A DNA stretch of 64,000 bases from Uliginosibacterium paludis (GCF_039631355.1 NZ_JBDIVF010000008.1:62001-126000), one strand, 5' to 3'. Counted from the stretch's first letter, positions 53,311-63,062 are shown. The notes: generated by a model from the sequence alone, not told the origin. Made by a program: numbers and translations.

Positions 53311-54303
53311 TCAGCGCGGTCGGGCGGCCGGGCTTCCGCCGGACGGCAGGGCAGCCGGCGCGGGCTCACGGCTCAGCGGGCGCTGGCGCACCGCTTCGAG
53401 CAGATCCTCGAAGCGCTTGTTCTCGGCCGGCATCATGGTGACCTGGACTTCCACCTCATGCGACGCGCCGCCGAGAATGACGCCGCGCATCGGGCTCACA
53501 TCACCGAAGTCCCGCCCCCAGCCCAGCACCACATGCTCCAGGTCGGGCTGCAGATTGTTGGTCGGGTCGAATCCCACCCAGCCGTTCTCCGGGCACCACA
53601 CCGCCACCCAGGCATGCGAGGCATCGGCCCCGATCAGCCGGGGCTTGCCGGGGGCGGGATGAGTCAGGATGTAGCCGCTCATGTAGCGGGCGGCGAGTCC
53701 GAGCGAACGCAGCGCGCAGAGCATGAGCTGGGCGAAGTCCTGACACACGCCGCGGCGCTGCTGGAAGGTCTGGGCGACCGGTGTGGCCACGGTGCTGGCC
53801 TTGGGGTCGAACTCGAACTCGCGATAGATGCGCGACATCAGGTGGCGCGAAGCCTCCAGGATCGGGCGCCCGGGCGTGAAGCTCGCCAGCGCCCAGGTCC
53901 GCACATCCTCCAGCAGCGGAACCTGGGACGAAGCCAGCGCGAACTCCTGCGCATCGAGCGGCGCCGTGGTCGGGAAGGCGGCCAGCAGGGCAGCGACCTT
54001 CTCCCAGGGCGCGCCGGGCGCTTCACGCCAGCCGGCCGGCCGTTTCAGCACATTCACGGTGCTGGCCGCGATCAGGCGCAGCATGTCGTGTGGCTGGCGC
54101 AGGGCCAGCCGCATGCTGGAGTTGCCGAACCAGTCCTGCCCGGTCTGCTTCTGCGCAGGCTCGGGCGTGATGTCGAGCTGGAAGTGTTCGAGCTGCTGGA
54201 AGGCCCAGTTGCGCGGGGCGAGATGCAGCAGATGCTGCGACAGGCTCACCGACGAGGCATAGCGATAGAGCGTTTCATGGATGACGTGATAGCGCTGACT
54301 CAT
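53311..54303 (-). CDS. Transglutaminase-like cysteine protease/transferase
   Basis: 330 residues, cytoplasmic. N-terminal bacterial transglutaminase module (YHVIHETLYRYASSVSLSQHLLHLAPR) and a papain-like core with the triad Cys in RRGVCQDFAQLMLCALRSLG, His in GADASHAWVAVWCP and Asp in WVGFDPTNNLQPD. The last 35 residues are Pro/Ala-rich. It overlaps the stop of the ATP-grasp/alpha-E fusion by 4 nt (ATGA), so it is coupled to it. Members next to CP-ATP-grasp genes are thought to process or cross-link the peptide product. Confidence 0.92.
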   Translation of the reverse strand: MSQRYHVIHETLYRYASSVSLSQHLLHLAPRNWAFQQLEHFQLDITPEPAQKQTGQDWFGNSSMRLALRQPHDMLRLIAASTVNVLKRPAGWREAPGAPWEKVAALLAAFPTTAPLDAQEFALASSQVPLLEDVRTWALASFTPGRPILEASRHLMSRIYREFEFDPKASTVATPVAQTFQQRRGVCQDFAQLMLCALRSLGLAARYMSGYILTHPAPGKPRLIGADASHAWVAVWCPENGWVGFDPTNNLQPDLEHVVLGWGRDFGDVSPMRGVILGGASHEVEVQVTMMPAENKRFEDLLEAVRQRPLSREPAPAALPSGGSPAARPR

Positions 54304-56771
54304 GCGATCACCCTCGAACGGTCATCCGAATGGCTGAAGAAATGCAGCCCGATCTGGTCCGACAGGCTCGCCGAGGCCGCCCGCAGCGTGGCCAGTGCCT
54401 CTTTCAGCGCCTCCGAGCCGGGATGGAAATCCAGCGTCGGATCCAGCACCAGCAGGCGCCGGTGCAGCGCCTCGATGCCGGTATCCGGCATGCCGCCCAG
54501 GGAGTCGTTGAGGCGCTCCAGATAGTCGCGCAACCCGCTGGTCTGGAACACGATGCCACGCGGATTGGAGTCGTCGGCGATCAGCAGATCGAGCACGGCG
54601 ATCCACTCCGGCCGCGACATGTAGCGCGAGCGATAGGTCACGATGGAATCCGAAACCTCGAGCAGCCAGTCCGGATTGCCCTTGACGCCCATGCGCATGG
54701 CGCATTCGATGGCTTCGGTCTGGAACTGCAGGCGCTCGATACGGCGACCGAGCGAGAGGAAGCGCCAGCCGTGATCCCGCGTCATGCCGTCGAGCGCGAA
54801 GCCAGCGAGCGTCATGAAGGTGCTCACGTATTCGTCGAGCAGGGCCAGGGCCTCGAAGATGCCCACCTTGTCATGCGGCTTCTGGCCGACACGCTGGGCC
54901 AGGGCATTGAGGGTGCGCCAGTTGTCGGAAGACAGGCGTTCGCGCAGCTGAAAGCCGGTCCGCGACAGGTGAAGGATGTGCGAGGCCAGACCGCCGGGGT
55001 GATGCGAATCGAAGGTCGCCTTGACGAGCTCGCGCACCGCCTCGCGCCCGGGGCACTTCTCGGGCAGCACGCCGATCGCATGACCGAGTTCGGCCAGCGT
55101 GAGCCATTCCACGCCGCTGTCGTTGTTGTCCGCCGCGCGGTCCAGCGCCACCCGCAGGTAGCGCGCAAGATTGTCGCAACGCTCGGCATAGCGGCCGAAC
55201 CAGAAGAGGTTCTCCACCACCCGGCTCGACAGGCCGGCACCGCTGCGCACCAGGTCGGCCGCCTCGACCGGCCGCCGCAGCAGCGAGACCGGCGAACCGG
55301 CGGTCTCGCCGCAGATCCACACATCCTTGCTGCCGCCGCCGCGCTGGTTGGAGAGGATGCGCACATCCTGCTCGCTGGCCGAGCGCGCCAGCCCGCCCGG
55401 CATCACCATGTAGCCATCGGGTGTCGCCACCGCAAAGACGCGCAGGCCGACCGGCCGGGCCAGCAGCTTGCGGCCATGGCCGCGGTCGAGCATCGGCGCA
55501 CGGGAAATGGCGACCAGCTCCTGCGCGTAATAGTCGCGCGGGTTGGCCCGCACGCGGGCATCGAGACGCGCGCGTCCGTCTTCATCGAGATCTTCGCCGA
55601 ACACCGGCTCGAAGCGCCGCCCCTGCGGATGCGGCACGGCACTCTTGAACACCAGGCGGTCGGTCATCGCCAGCGCCTCTTCCATCGCCGGCGCCTCGCC
55701 GCACCACCAGGTGGCCACGCCCGGCATCTTCAGGTCTTCGCCCAGCAGATGGCGGCACAGCCCGGGCAGGAAGCCCGCCAGCGCGCCGGTTTCGATCACG
55801 CTGGCGCCGATGCCATTGGCCAGCAGCACACGCCCGGCCCGCACCACGTCCATCAGGCCGGGTACGCCCAGCGCCGAATCGGCGCGCAGCTCGAGCGGGT
55901 CGCAGTAGTCGTCGTCCATCCGGCGCAGGATGGCGTGCACCCGGCGCAGGCCCGAGAGCGTCTTGAGCCAGACGCAGCCGTCGCGCACGGTCAGATCCTG
56001 CCCCTCGACCAGCGGAAAGCCCAGATAGCGCGCCAGATAGGCATGCTCGAAATAGGTTTCGTTGAACGGCCCCGGCGTCAGCAGCACGGTATTCACGCGC
56101 TCGTCCGGCTCGTGCGGCGCAAACGCGGCGATCGAGTCGCGCAGGGTGGCGAAGTAATGGGCCAGGCGCTGCACGCGCAGCTCGCGGAAGAGATCCGGGA
56201 ACAGGCGCGAGGTGATGATCCGGTTTTCCAGCGCATAGCCCATGCCGGAAGGGGACTGGGTACGATCGTTGAGCACCCACCACTGACCGTCTGCCGAGCG
56301 CGCAAGGTCGACGGCCAGCACGTGCAGGTGCACGCCGCCCGCCGGCGTGATGCCGTGCGCCGGGCGCTGGAAACCCGGGTGGCCCAGCACCGGCGCGGGC
56401 GGCAGGCGCCCTTCGGCAAAGAGCGTCTGCGCACCGTAAAGATCGGCCAGCACGGCATTGAAGAGCTTCGCCCGCTGGATGACGCCAGCCTCGATGGTGC
56501 GCCACTCGTCGCTGGGGATGATCAGCGGCAGCGGATCCATGGCCCAGGGACGGCTCGACCCCTCCTCGTCGTCATAGACGTTGTAGGTCACGCCGTTGTC
56601 GCGGATCAGGCGGTCAACGTCCTTGAAAAGCTCGCGCAGCTGCGGCGCCGTCTGGCCGAGCAGCTGGTCGTAGAGGGCCGCGTAATGCGGCCGGGCTTCG
56701 CCGTCGGCGGCGAACATTTCGTCGTAGCGTTCCGGGTCTTCCGGATACTCGGCGAGAAACTGTCGGGGCAT
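54300..56771 (-). CDS. CP-ATP-grasp / alpha-E fusion protein
   Basis: 823 residues. N-terminal half (to about 490) is a circularly permuted ATP-grasp domain: RPHYAALYDQLLGQTAPQLRELF, VYDDEEGSSRPWAMDPLPLIIPSDEW, WVLNDRTQSPSGMGYALENRIITSRLFPDLFRELRV, LTPGPFNETYFEHAYLARYLGFPLVEGQDL and RRMDDDYCDPLELR. C-terminal half (from about 515) is an alpha-E domain: LSSRVVENLFWFGRYAERCDNLARYLRVALDRA. So the two polypeptides found separately at 50.2-52.6 kb are here one chain. Middle gene of the three-gene minus-strand operon; 102 bp after the DUF2126 gene. Confidence 0.92.
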   Translation of the reverse strand: MPRQFLAEYPEDPERYDEMFAADGEARPHYAALYDQLLGQTAPQLRELFKDVDRLIRDNGVTYNVYDDEEGSSRPWAMDPLPLIIPSDEWRTIEAGVIQRAKLFNAVLADLYGAQTLFAEGRLPPAPVLGHPGFQRPAHGITPAGGVHLHVLAVDLARSADGQWWVLNDRTQSPSGMGYALENRIITSRLFPDLFRELRVQRLAHYFATLRDSIAAFAPHEPDERVNTVLLTPGPFNETYFEHAYLARYLGFPLVEGQDLTVRDGCVWLKTLSGLRRVHAILRRMDDDYCDPLELRADSALGVPGLMDVVRAGRVLLANGIGASVIETGALAGFLPGLCRHLLGEDLKMPGVATWWCGEAPAMEEALAMTDRLVFKSAVPHPQGRRFEPVFGEDLDEDGRARLDARVRANPRDYYAQELVAISRAPMLDRGHGRKLLARPVGLRVFAVATPDGYMVMPGGLARSASEQDVRILSNQRGGGSKDVWICGETAGSPVSLLRRPVEAADLVRSGAGLSSRVVENLFWFGRYAERCDNLARYLRVALDRAADNNDSGVEWLTLAELGHAIGVLPEKCPGREAVRELVKATFDSHHPGGLASHILHLSRTGFQLRERLSSDNWRTLNALAQRVGQKPHDKVGIFEALALLDEYVSTFMTLAGFALDGMTRDHGWRFLSLGRRIERLQFQTEAIECAMRMGVKGNPDWLLEVSDSIVTYRSRYMSRPEWIAVLDLLIADDSNPRGIVFQTSGLRDYLERLNDSLGGMPDTGIEALHRRLLVLDPTLDFHPGSEALKEALATLRAASASLSDQIGLHFFSHSDDRSRVIA

Positions 56772-56873
56772 GATGGATTCTGTTGTTCTGCAAAGCGCGC
56801 AAATCTGATCGCGGAGCCCTGCCCGCCCCGGCGGCAGGCGGGGCGGTCACCCTCAGGCGCACATCCGGCCCGC

Positions 56874-59800
56874 CTATTTGCGCATGTCCAGTGTAAACGG
56901 GAAGTCGGGATTGCGCTCCTCGGCCGGCGGCGAAACCCGGCCCGGCGTATGGCCGAACCGGAAGAAACGCGCCAGCCGCCGCGCTTCGGCCTCATAGGCA
57001 TTGACCGGGAACGTGGCGTAGTTGCGCCCCCCGGGATGCGCCACATGGTACTGGCAGCCACCCAGCGAACGCTGCATCCAGGTGTCGACCAGATCGAAGC
57101 AGAGCGGCGCATGCGGCGGAATCGTCGGATGCAGGCAGGACGGCGGCTGCCAGGCCCGGTAGCGCACGCCTCCGACGAACTCGCCCACCGTACCGGTGGG
57201 CTGCAGGGGCACCAGGCGCCCGTTGCAGCTGATCACATGGCGATCCCCCACAAGCCCCTGCACCTTCACCTGGAGGCGCTCGACCGAGGAGTCGACGAAT
57301 CTCACCGTACCGCCGGCCGCGCCCTCCTCGCCCATCACATGCCAGGGCTCGAGCGCGAGGCGCAGCTCGACGTCAACATTCCTGGCCGAGAAGTCGCCCA
57401 GGCGCGGGAAGCGGAACTCCAGGTGCGGCGCGAACCAGGCGGCTTCGACCGGATAGCCGAAATCCTGCAGCTCCTCGACGACATCGCGGAAATCATCCTC
57501 GATGAAGTGCGGCAGCATGAAGCGGTCATGCAGCTCGGTGCCCCAGCGCTTGAGGCGCGGCGGCTGATAGGGCTCCTGCCAGAAGCGCGACAGCAGTGCG
57601 CGCATCAGCAGTTGCTGGGCAAGGCTCATCTCGGCATGTGGCGGCATTTCGAAGGCGCGCATTTCAAGAAGGCCCAGCCGGCCGGCCGATGAATCGGGCG
57701 AGAACAGCTTGTCGATGCAGAACTCGGCGCGGTGCGTATTGCCCGTCACGTCGATGAGCAGGTTGCGCATCAGGCGATCGATCATCCAGGGCGGCACGTT
57801 GCCGAACTGCTCGCTCTGCCGCCGCATTTCCTTCATCGCGACTTCGATCTCGTAGACCGAGTCGTTGCGCGCCTCATCAATCCGCGGCGCCTGGCTGGTC
57901 GGGCCAATAAAGAGTCCGGAAAACAGGTAGGAGAGCGAAGGATGGTTGTGCCAGTAGCTCACCATGCTCGCGAGCAGATCCGGCCGCCGCAGGAACGGCG
58001 AATCGGCCGGCGTGGCGCCACCCAGCACGAAATGGTTGCCGCCCCCGGTGCCGGTGTGGCGGCCGTCGAGCATGAATTTTTCGGTGGAAAGCCGGGTGTG
58101 ATGGGCCGCGTCGTAGAGATGCGTGGTCTGCTCCACCAGCTCCAGCCAGCTCGATGCCGGGTGGATATTCACCTCGATCACGCCAGGGTCGGGCGTCACC
58201 CGCAGCACCTGCAGCCGCGCATCCTTCGGCGGCTCGTAGCCTTCCAGCACCACCGGCACCGCCATGGCTTCAGCCGTCGCCTCGATGGCAGCGACCACCT
58301 CCAGATAATCCTCCAGCTGCCGGGTGGGCGGCATGAAGACATAGAGCTTGCCGCCCCGCGGTTCGGCGCACATCGCGGTCCGCGTGATCCAGCCTGCCGA
58401 TTCGAAGGCGCCAGGCTGGCGCTCGCTCAGGGCGGCGGTCTGCCTGCCCCGCCCGCCCGCTCCGGCAATGCCATTGGGTGCGATTTCACGCCGCATAACT
58501 TCCTGATGGCGCAAGGCCACATAGGGCGGCAGGGGCGCCTGCTGCTGCACCGGATCGTTCTGATGCAGCCAGGGATAGTCGGATGATGCCACCCAGGGCT
58601 GGCCATCGAGCGGCAGGCGATAACCCACCGGCGAGTCGCCGGGAATCAGGTAGCAGCGCTCCTCGCGCAAAAACCACGGCCCGGTCTGCCAGTGGCTGCC
58701 GGAGGGATCACGCGCGATCGGCAGCACCCAGCCGATGGTCTTGTCCAGCCCCTGGCTGAAGACCCGGCGCAGGCGATCGCGCTCCAGCGGGTCTTCCAGC
58801 CGCGCGTCGAAGGGATCGACGTTGGCGGGCAGCTTGCGCTCGCGCCAGAGGTAGTACCAGACATCCTCGAACGCGGGAAAGGCGAACTTCGGCGCCAGCC
58901 CCAGCCGCTCGGCCACCGCCCGGAGAAAGTCGCCGGCGACGGTCTCGGTCACGCCGTAGTCGCGCTTCTCGTCCGCGAACAGCGCCGGATTGCACCAGAG
59001 CGGCTCGCCATCCTTGCGCCAGTAGAGATTCAGCGACCAGCGCGGCAGCTGCTCGCCGGGATACCACTTGCCCTGGCCGAAATGCTGCAGGCCCTGCGGC
59101 GCATATTTCGCCTTGAGCTTCGCCAGCAGCTCTGCCGAGAGGCCGCGCTTGGCCGGCCCCAGCGCTTCGGTATTCCACTCGGCACCATCACGGTCGTCGA
59201 TCGACACGAAGGTCGGCTCACCGCCCTGGGTCAGGCGCACGTCGCCCGCCACCAGGTCCGCATCGATGCGCTCGCCCAGCCGGCAGATCGCGGCCCATTG
59301 CGCTTCGGTGTAGGGCTTGGTCACCCGCGGTGCTTCGCGGATGCGCTCGATCTGCATGTGATGCTCGAACTCGACCTCGCATTGCTCCAGGCCGCCTTCG
59401 ATCGGCGCCGCCGATGAAGGCTCGGGCGAGCAGGCCAGGGGGATATGCCCCTCGCCCGCCAGCAGGCCGGAAGTCGGGTCGAAGCCGATCCAGCCGGCCC
59501 CCGGCAGATAGACCTCACACCAGGCATGCAGATCGGTGAAATCGATTTCGGCGCCTGAGGGGCCGTCGAGCGACTTCACATCCGGCTTGAGCTGGATGAG
59601 ATAGCCCGACACGAAACGCGCCGCCAGCCCGAGGTGGCGCAGGAGCTGCACCAGCAGCCAGGCCGAATCGCGGCAGGAGCCGGAGGCTTTCTCCAGCGTT
59701 TCCTCAGGCGTCTGCACGCCCGGCTCAAGCCGGACGAGGTAGCGGATCTCGCGCTGCAGGCGCTGGTTCAGCGCCACGAGAAAGTCGATGGTCGGCGTGG

Positions 59801-60212
59801 CCTCGCGCGGCACCGAATCCAGCAGCGCCTCGAAACGCGCCGTGAGCGGCAGCTTGACCAGATAGGGCGCCAGCTCCGTCTCGAGCCCCGCGGCATAGGC
59901 GAAGGGATAGTGCATGGCCTCCGGCTCGAGGAAGAAGTCGAAGGGATTGAGCACCGACATTTCGGCCACCAGATCCACTTCGACGCGGAACTCGCGGGTC
60001 TTGTCCGGGAAGACCAGTCGCGCGAGGTAGTTCGATTGGGGATCCTGCTGCCAGTTGATGAAATGCCCGCCCGGCGTCACGCGCAGCGAATAGCTCAGGA
60101 TGCGGGTGCGGGAATGGGGGGCCGGACGAAGCCGGATGATCTGCGGCCCGAGTGAAATCGGTTTGTCGTAACGATAGTGCGTGACATGGTTCAGCGCGAC
60201 ATGGATCGACAT
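56874..60212 (-). CDS. Transglutaminase-DUF2126 fusion protein (COG4196)
   Basis: 1112 residues. The N-terminal transglutaminase-like module (to about 290) has Cys in SGSCRDSAWLLVQLLRHLGLAARFVSGYL, His in DLHAWCEVYLPGAGWIGFDPTSGLLAGEGHIPL. The rest is DUF2126, with conserved WNTEALGPAKRGLSAELLAKLK, QGKWYPGEQLPRWSLNLYWRKDGEPLW, GHSIP-like VEVNIHPASSWLELVEQTTHLYDAA, FMLDGRHTGTGGGNHFVLGGATP and RPDLLASMVSYWHNHPSLSYLFSGLFIGPTSQAPR, reading like a glutamine-synthetase/GCS-type amidoligase (established proposal for this family, not shown here). First gene of the operon with the fusion and the second transglutaminase. Confidence 0.9.
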   Translation of the reverse strand: MSIHVALNHVTHYRYDKPISLGPQIIRLRPAPHSRTRILSYSLRVTPGGHFINWQQDPQSNYLARLVFPDKTREFRVEVDLVAEMSVLNPFDFFLEPEAMHYPFAYAAGLETELAPYLVKLPLTARFEALLDSVPREATPTIDFLVALNQRLQREIRYLVRLEPGVQTPEETLEKASGSCRDSAWLLVQLLRHLGLAARFVSGYLIQLKPDVKSLDGPSGAEIDFTDLHAWCEVYLPGAGWIGFDPTSGLLAGEGHIPLACSPEPSSAAPIEGGLEQCEVEFEHHMQIERIREAPRVTKPYTEAQWAAICRLGERIDADLVAGDVRLTQGGEPTFVSIDDRDGAEWNTEALGPAKRGLSAELLAKLKAKYAPQGLQHFGQGKWYPGEQLPRWSLNLYWRKDGEPLWCNPALFADEKRDYGVTETVAGDFLRAVAERLGLAPKFAFPAFEDVWYYLWRERKLPANVDPFDARLEDPLERDRLRRVFSQGLDKTIGWVLPIARDPSGSHWQTGPWFLREERCYLIPGDSPVGYRLPLDGQPWVASSDYPWLHQNDPVQQQAPLPPYVALRHQEVMRREIAPNGIAGAGGRGRQTAALSERQPGAFESAGWITRTAMCAEPRGGKLYVFMPPTRQLEDYLEVVAAIEATAEAMAVPVVLEGYEPPKDARLQVLRVTPDPGVIEVNIHPASSWLELVEQTTHLYDAAHHTRLSTEKFMLDGRHTGTGGGNHFVLGGATPADSPFLRRPDLLASMVSYWHNHPSLSYLFSGLFIGPTSQAPRIDEARNDSVYEIEVAMKEMRRQSEQFGNVPPWMIDRLMRNLLIDVTGNTHRAEFCIDKLFSPDSSAGRLGLLEMRAFEMPPHAEMSLAQQLLMRALLSRFWQEPYQPPRLKRWGTELHDRFMLPHFIEDDFRDVVEELQDFGYPVEAAWFAPHLEFRFPRLGDFSARNVDVELRLALEPWHVMGEEGAAGGTVRFVDSSVERLQVKVQGLVGDRHVISCNGRLVPLQPTGTVGEFVGGVRYRAWQPPSCLHPTIPPHAPLCFDLVDTWMQRSLGGCQYHVAHPGGRNYATFPVNAYEAEARRLARFFRFGHTPGRVSPPAEERNPDFPFTLDMRK

Positions 60213-60523
60213 CAGGGGCTCTCAGTCTGTTGAGGGATCAGGAAGCGATAGCAATTTGCATGCAACACCGCCCGGGGGCAGGCTCCGTCCGGCCTTCCGC
60301 ACGCTCAGGCACCAGCCCGGGGCGTCTGCCCGAAACGCGTTCGAGTATCGCACCAATCAGGCACACTCATTCTTTCAAGCAGGCTACAGTGCCGTGATGG
60401 CGCGGCCTGTGCGGCTTCCCCGGCCCGGCGAGGCATCGTCCGCGTGCCAGGCCTTGCATGCGGGGCTGAAGCGCAGCCGAACTGGGGTTATAATTGCCGG
60501 CTTTTCAAAAGCTTAGGCTGACC
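60213..60523. other. Divergent intergenic region, DUF2126 operon / folD
   Basis: 311 bp. On the plus strand it carries the folD promoter candidate. On the minus strand no sigma-54 -24/-12 pair was found, but CGCACCA and GGCACCA hexamers at 60349-60355 and 60308-60314 resemble the half-sites seen upstream of the plus-strand ATP-grasp gene. Confidence 0.4.
60466..60494 (+). promoter_or_regulatory. Candidate folD promoter
   Basis: A perfect TATAAT (60489-60494) lies 17 bp after a weak -35 CTGAAG (60466-60471). Start would be near 60501, about 23 nt before the ATG. Confidence 0.5.
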
Positions 60524-61381
60524 ATGACTGCTCGCAACATCGACGGCAACGCGCTCGCCGCAAAAGTACGCGAAGAGATCGCCCAGCGCGCCGCTGAACT
60601 CACCGCCCGGGGCGTGCAACCCTGCCTCGCCGTGATCCTCGTCGGCGAAGACCCGGCCTCCGCCGTCTATGTGCGCAACAAGGTCTCGGCCTGCGAGAAG
60701 GCCGGCTTCCGCTCGCTGAAGTTCACCTACGCGCCGGACGTCGATCCGCAGGAAGTTTTCGACAGGATTGCCGAGCTGAACGCTGATGACACGGTGCATG
60801 GCATTCTCGTCCAGCTGCCGTTGCCCAAGCAGTTCGACGCCGACAAGGTGCTCGAAGCGATCTCGCCGGAGAAGGACGTCGATGGTTTCCACGCCGAGAA
60901 TTTCGGCCTGCTGCTGCAGGGTCGCAAGAGCTTCTACCCCTGCACGCCCTGGGGCGTGATGAAGATGCTCGACTCCGAAAACGTCGAGCTCAAGGGTGCG
61001 GAAGCCGTCGTGATCGGCCGCTCGAACATCGTCGGCAAGCCGATGGCCGTGATGCTGCTCTCGCGCGGCGCGACGGTCACCGTGTGCCATTCGCAGACGA
61101 AGGATCTGGCCTTCCACACGAAGCGCGCCGACATCGTCGTGGCCGCCGTGGGCCGGGCGAAGTTCCTCAAGGGCGACATGATCAAGCCCGGCGCAGTCGT
61201 GATCGACGTGGGCATCAACCGCGGCGAAGACGGCAAGCTCTGCGGCGATGTGGATTTCGACTCCGCCCGCGAAGTGGCCTCCCTGATCACCCCGGTGCCC
61301 GGCGGTGTCGGCCCGATGACCATCACCATGCTGCTGGCCAATACCGTGGAATCGGCCCAGCGCGTACTCGACGCAAAGTAA
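60524..61381 (+). CDS. folD: Bifunctional methylenetetrahydrofolate dehydrogenase / cyclohydrolase
   Basis: Interconverts one-carbon folate forms for purine synthesis. 285 residues. Conserved: LVGEDPASAVYVRNKVSACEKAGF (catalytic Tyr/Lys), GILVQLPLPKQFD, SPEKDVDGFHAEN, PCTPWGVMKMLD, VIGRSNIVGKPMAVMLLSRGATVTVCHSQT and GDVDFD. ATG at 60524 starts the family N-terminus (MTARNIDGNALAAKV). Followed 6 bp later by purE; with purK this forms a purine/one-carbon run. Confidence 0.97.
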   Translation: MTARNIDGNALAAKVREEIAQRAAELTARGVQPCLAVILVGEDPASAVYVRNKVSACEKAGFRSLKFTYAPDVDPQEVFDRIAELNADDTVHGILVQLPLPKQFDADKVLEAISPEKDVDGFHAENFGLLLQGRKSFYPCTPWGVMKMLDSENVELKGAEAVVIGRSNIVGKPMAVMLLSRGATVTVCHSQTKDLAFHTKRADIVVAAVGRAKFLKGDMIKPGAVVIDVGINRGEDGKLCGDVDFDSAREVASLITPVPGGVGPMTITMLLANTVESAQRVLDAK

Positions 61382-61387
61382 ACCACC

Positions 61388-61888
61388 ATGTCCAGCACAC
61401 CCCTCATCGGCATCGTCATGGGTTCCAACTCGGATTGGCCCACGATGCAGGCTGCCGCGAAGATCCTGCGCGACTTCGGCGTGCCTTACGAAGCCCGCGT
61501 GGTCTCGGCCCACCGCACGCCCGACCTGATGTTCGAATACGCCGAAAACGCCCGTGCCCGCGGCCTCAAGGCCATCATCGCCGGCGCCGGCGGTGCCGCC
61601 CACCTGCCCGGCATGCTGGCCGCCAAGACCACATTGCCGGTGCTGGGCGTGCCGGTGCAGAGCAAGGCGCTCTCGGGGGTGGATTCGCTGCACTCCATCG
61701 TGCAGATGCCCAAGGGCATTCCGGTCGCGACCTTCGCCATCGGCGAAGCCGGCGCCGCCAATGCCGCACTCTTCGCCGTGGCCATGCTGGCCAATGAAGA
61801 CAGCCGCATCGCGCTGATGCTCGATGCCTTCCGCGACCGCCAGACCCAGGCGGTGCTCGACATGACGCTGGAAGATCCGCAGCAATGA
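61388..61888 (+). CDS. purE: 5-(Carboxyamino)imidazole ribonucleotide mutase
   Basis: 166 residues. IVMGSNSDWPTMQAAAKILRDFGVPYEARVVSAHRTPDLMFEYAENA and IIAGAGGAAHLPGMLAAKTTLPVLGVPVQSKALSGVDSLHSIVQMPKGIPVATFAIG are the family active-site segments. Acts with PurK to carboxylate AIR. Its stop overlaps the purK start by 4 nt. Confidence 0.97.
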   Translation: MSSTPLIGIVMGSNSDWPTMQAAAKILRDFGVPYEARVVSAHRTPDLMFEYAENARARGLKAIIAGAGGAAHLPGMLAAKTTLPVLGVPVQSKALSGVDSLHSIVQMPKGIPVATFAIGEAGAANAALFAVAMLANEDSRIALMLDAFRDRQTQAVLDMTLEDPQQ

Positions 61889-63060
61889 GCATGATCCTGC
61901 CCCCCGCCACACTGGGCATGCTGGGTGGCGGCCAGCTCGGTCGCTTTTTCGTGCTCGCCGCCCATGAGATGGGCTACCAGGTCTGGGTGCTTGACCCCGA
62001 CCCCGCCAGCCCGGCGGGCAAGGCCGCCGACCGCCACCTGTGCGTGCCGTATGACGACTATGCCTCGCTCGATCTGCTCGCAGCGGAATGCGCCGCCGTC
62101 ACGACCGAATTCGAGAACGTGCCGGCCGCCACGCTCGAATACCTGGCCAAGTTCATCCCGGTGCGGCCCAACGCCGAAGCCGTCGCGATCTGCCAGAACC
62201 GTGTCGCGGAAAAGATGTTCCTGCGCAATCACGGCATTCCGCATGCTGCCTTCATGCCGGTCAACTCGGTCGCCGATCTGCGCGAAGCGGGCAGCGAACT
62301 CTTCCCCGGCATCCTGAAAGTGGCCCGCTTCGGTTATGACGGCAAGGGCCAGGCCCGGGTCGCCAGCCGCGAGGAGGCCATCGCCGCGTTCCAGGGTTTC
62401 AACAACGAAGCCTGCGTGCTCGAGCAGATGCTCTCGCTCGATTACGAGGTGTCGGTGGTGCTGGCGCGTGACGAACACGGCGCCTGCCGGAGTTTTCCGG
62501 TGGCCGAGAACGCCCATGCCGGCGGCATTCTCGACGTCTCGATCGCGCCGGCCCGGTCCTCGGTCTGCCAGCTCGACAGCGCGCAGGAAATCGCCGAACG
62601 CATTGCGGCGGAGCTGGGCTACATCGGCACGATGGCGGTGGAGTTCTTCGTCTCACGCGGCGCGCTCTATGTAAATGAAATGGCTCCGCGTCCGCACAAC
62701 AGCGGCCACTACACGGTGGATGCCTGCGTGACCAGCCAGTATGAACAGCAGGTGCGTGCGCTCTGCGGCCTGCCGCTGGGTGATGCCCGGGCGCATTCGG
62801 CTGCGGTGATGGTCAATCTGCTCGGCGACATCTGGTACGACCCGAGCCAGCCCGGCCCCGACAGCCACGGCGCCTATCGTGAGCCGGACTGGAGCCGCCT
62901 GCTCTCGGTGCCGAACCTCAAGCTGCACCTCTACGGCAAGCATCACGCCCGCCCCGGCCGCAAGATGGGCCACTTCACGGTCGTTGATGCCGATCCGGCC
63001 CGCGCCCTGGAAGTCGCCCTGGCCGCCCGCGCCGCCATCGGCATCCGGGACCAGGCCTGA
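61885..63060 (+). CDS. purK: 5-(Carboxyamino)imidazole ribonucleotide synthase
   Basis: 391 residues, ATP-grasp. GMLGGGQLGRFFVLAAHEMGYQVWVLDPDPASPAG at the N-terminus, TEFENVPAATLEYLA, KVARFGYDGKGQARV, FVSRGALYVNEMAPRPHNSGHYT and VNLLGDIW are typical. ATGA overlap with purE shows translational coupling. Confidence 0.97.
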   Translation: MSMILPPATLGMLGGGQLGRFFVLAAHEMGYQVWVLDPDPASPAGKAADRHLCVPYDDYASLDLLAAECAAVTTEFENVPAATLEYLAKFIPVRPNAEAVAICQNRVAEKMFLRNHGIPHAAFMPVNSVADLREAGSELFPGILKVARFGYDGKGQARVASREEAIAAFQGFNNEACVLEQMLSLDYEVSVVLARDEHGACRSFPVAENAHAGGILDVSIAPARSSVCQLDSAQEIAERIAAELGYIGTMAVEFFVSRGALYVNEMAPRPHNSGHYTVDACVTSQYEQQVRALCGLPLGDARAHSAAVMVNLLGDIWYDPSQPGPDSHGAYREPDWSRLLSVPNLKLHLYGKHHARPGRKMGHFTVVDADPARALEVALAARAAIGIRDQA

Positions 63061-63062
63061 GC

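Noticed and set aside
54330..57692. 1120-codon plus-strand open frame
   Set aside because: Antisense to the ATP-grasp/alpha-E fusion and DUF2126 genes, no ribosome site or similarity.
60213..60480. Sigma-54 promoter for the DUF2126 operon
   Set aside because: The closest match (CGGCAC ... TGCTT, minus strand near 60385-60402) has its GC one base out of register.
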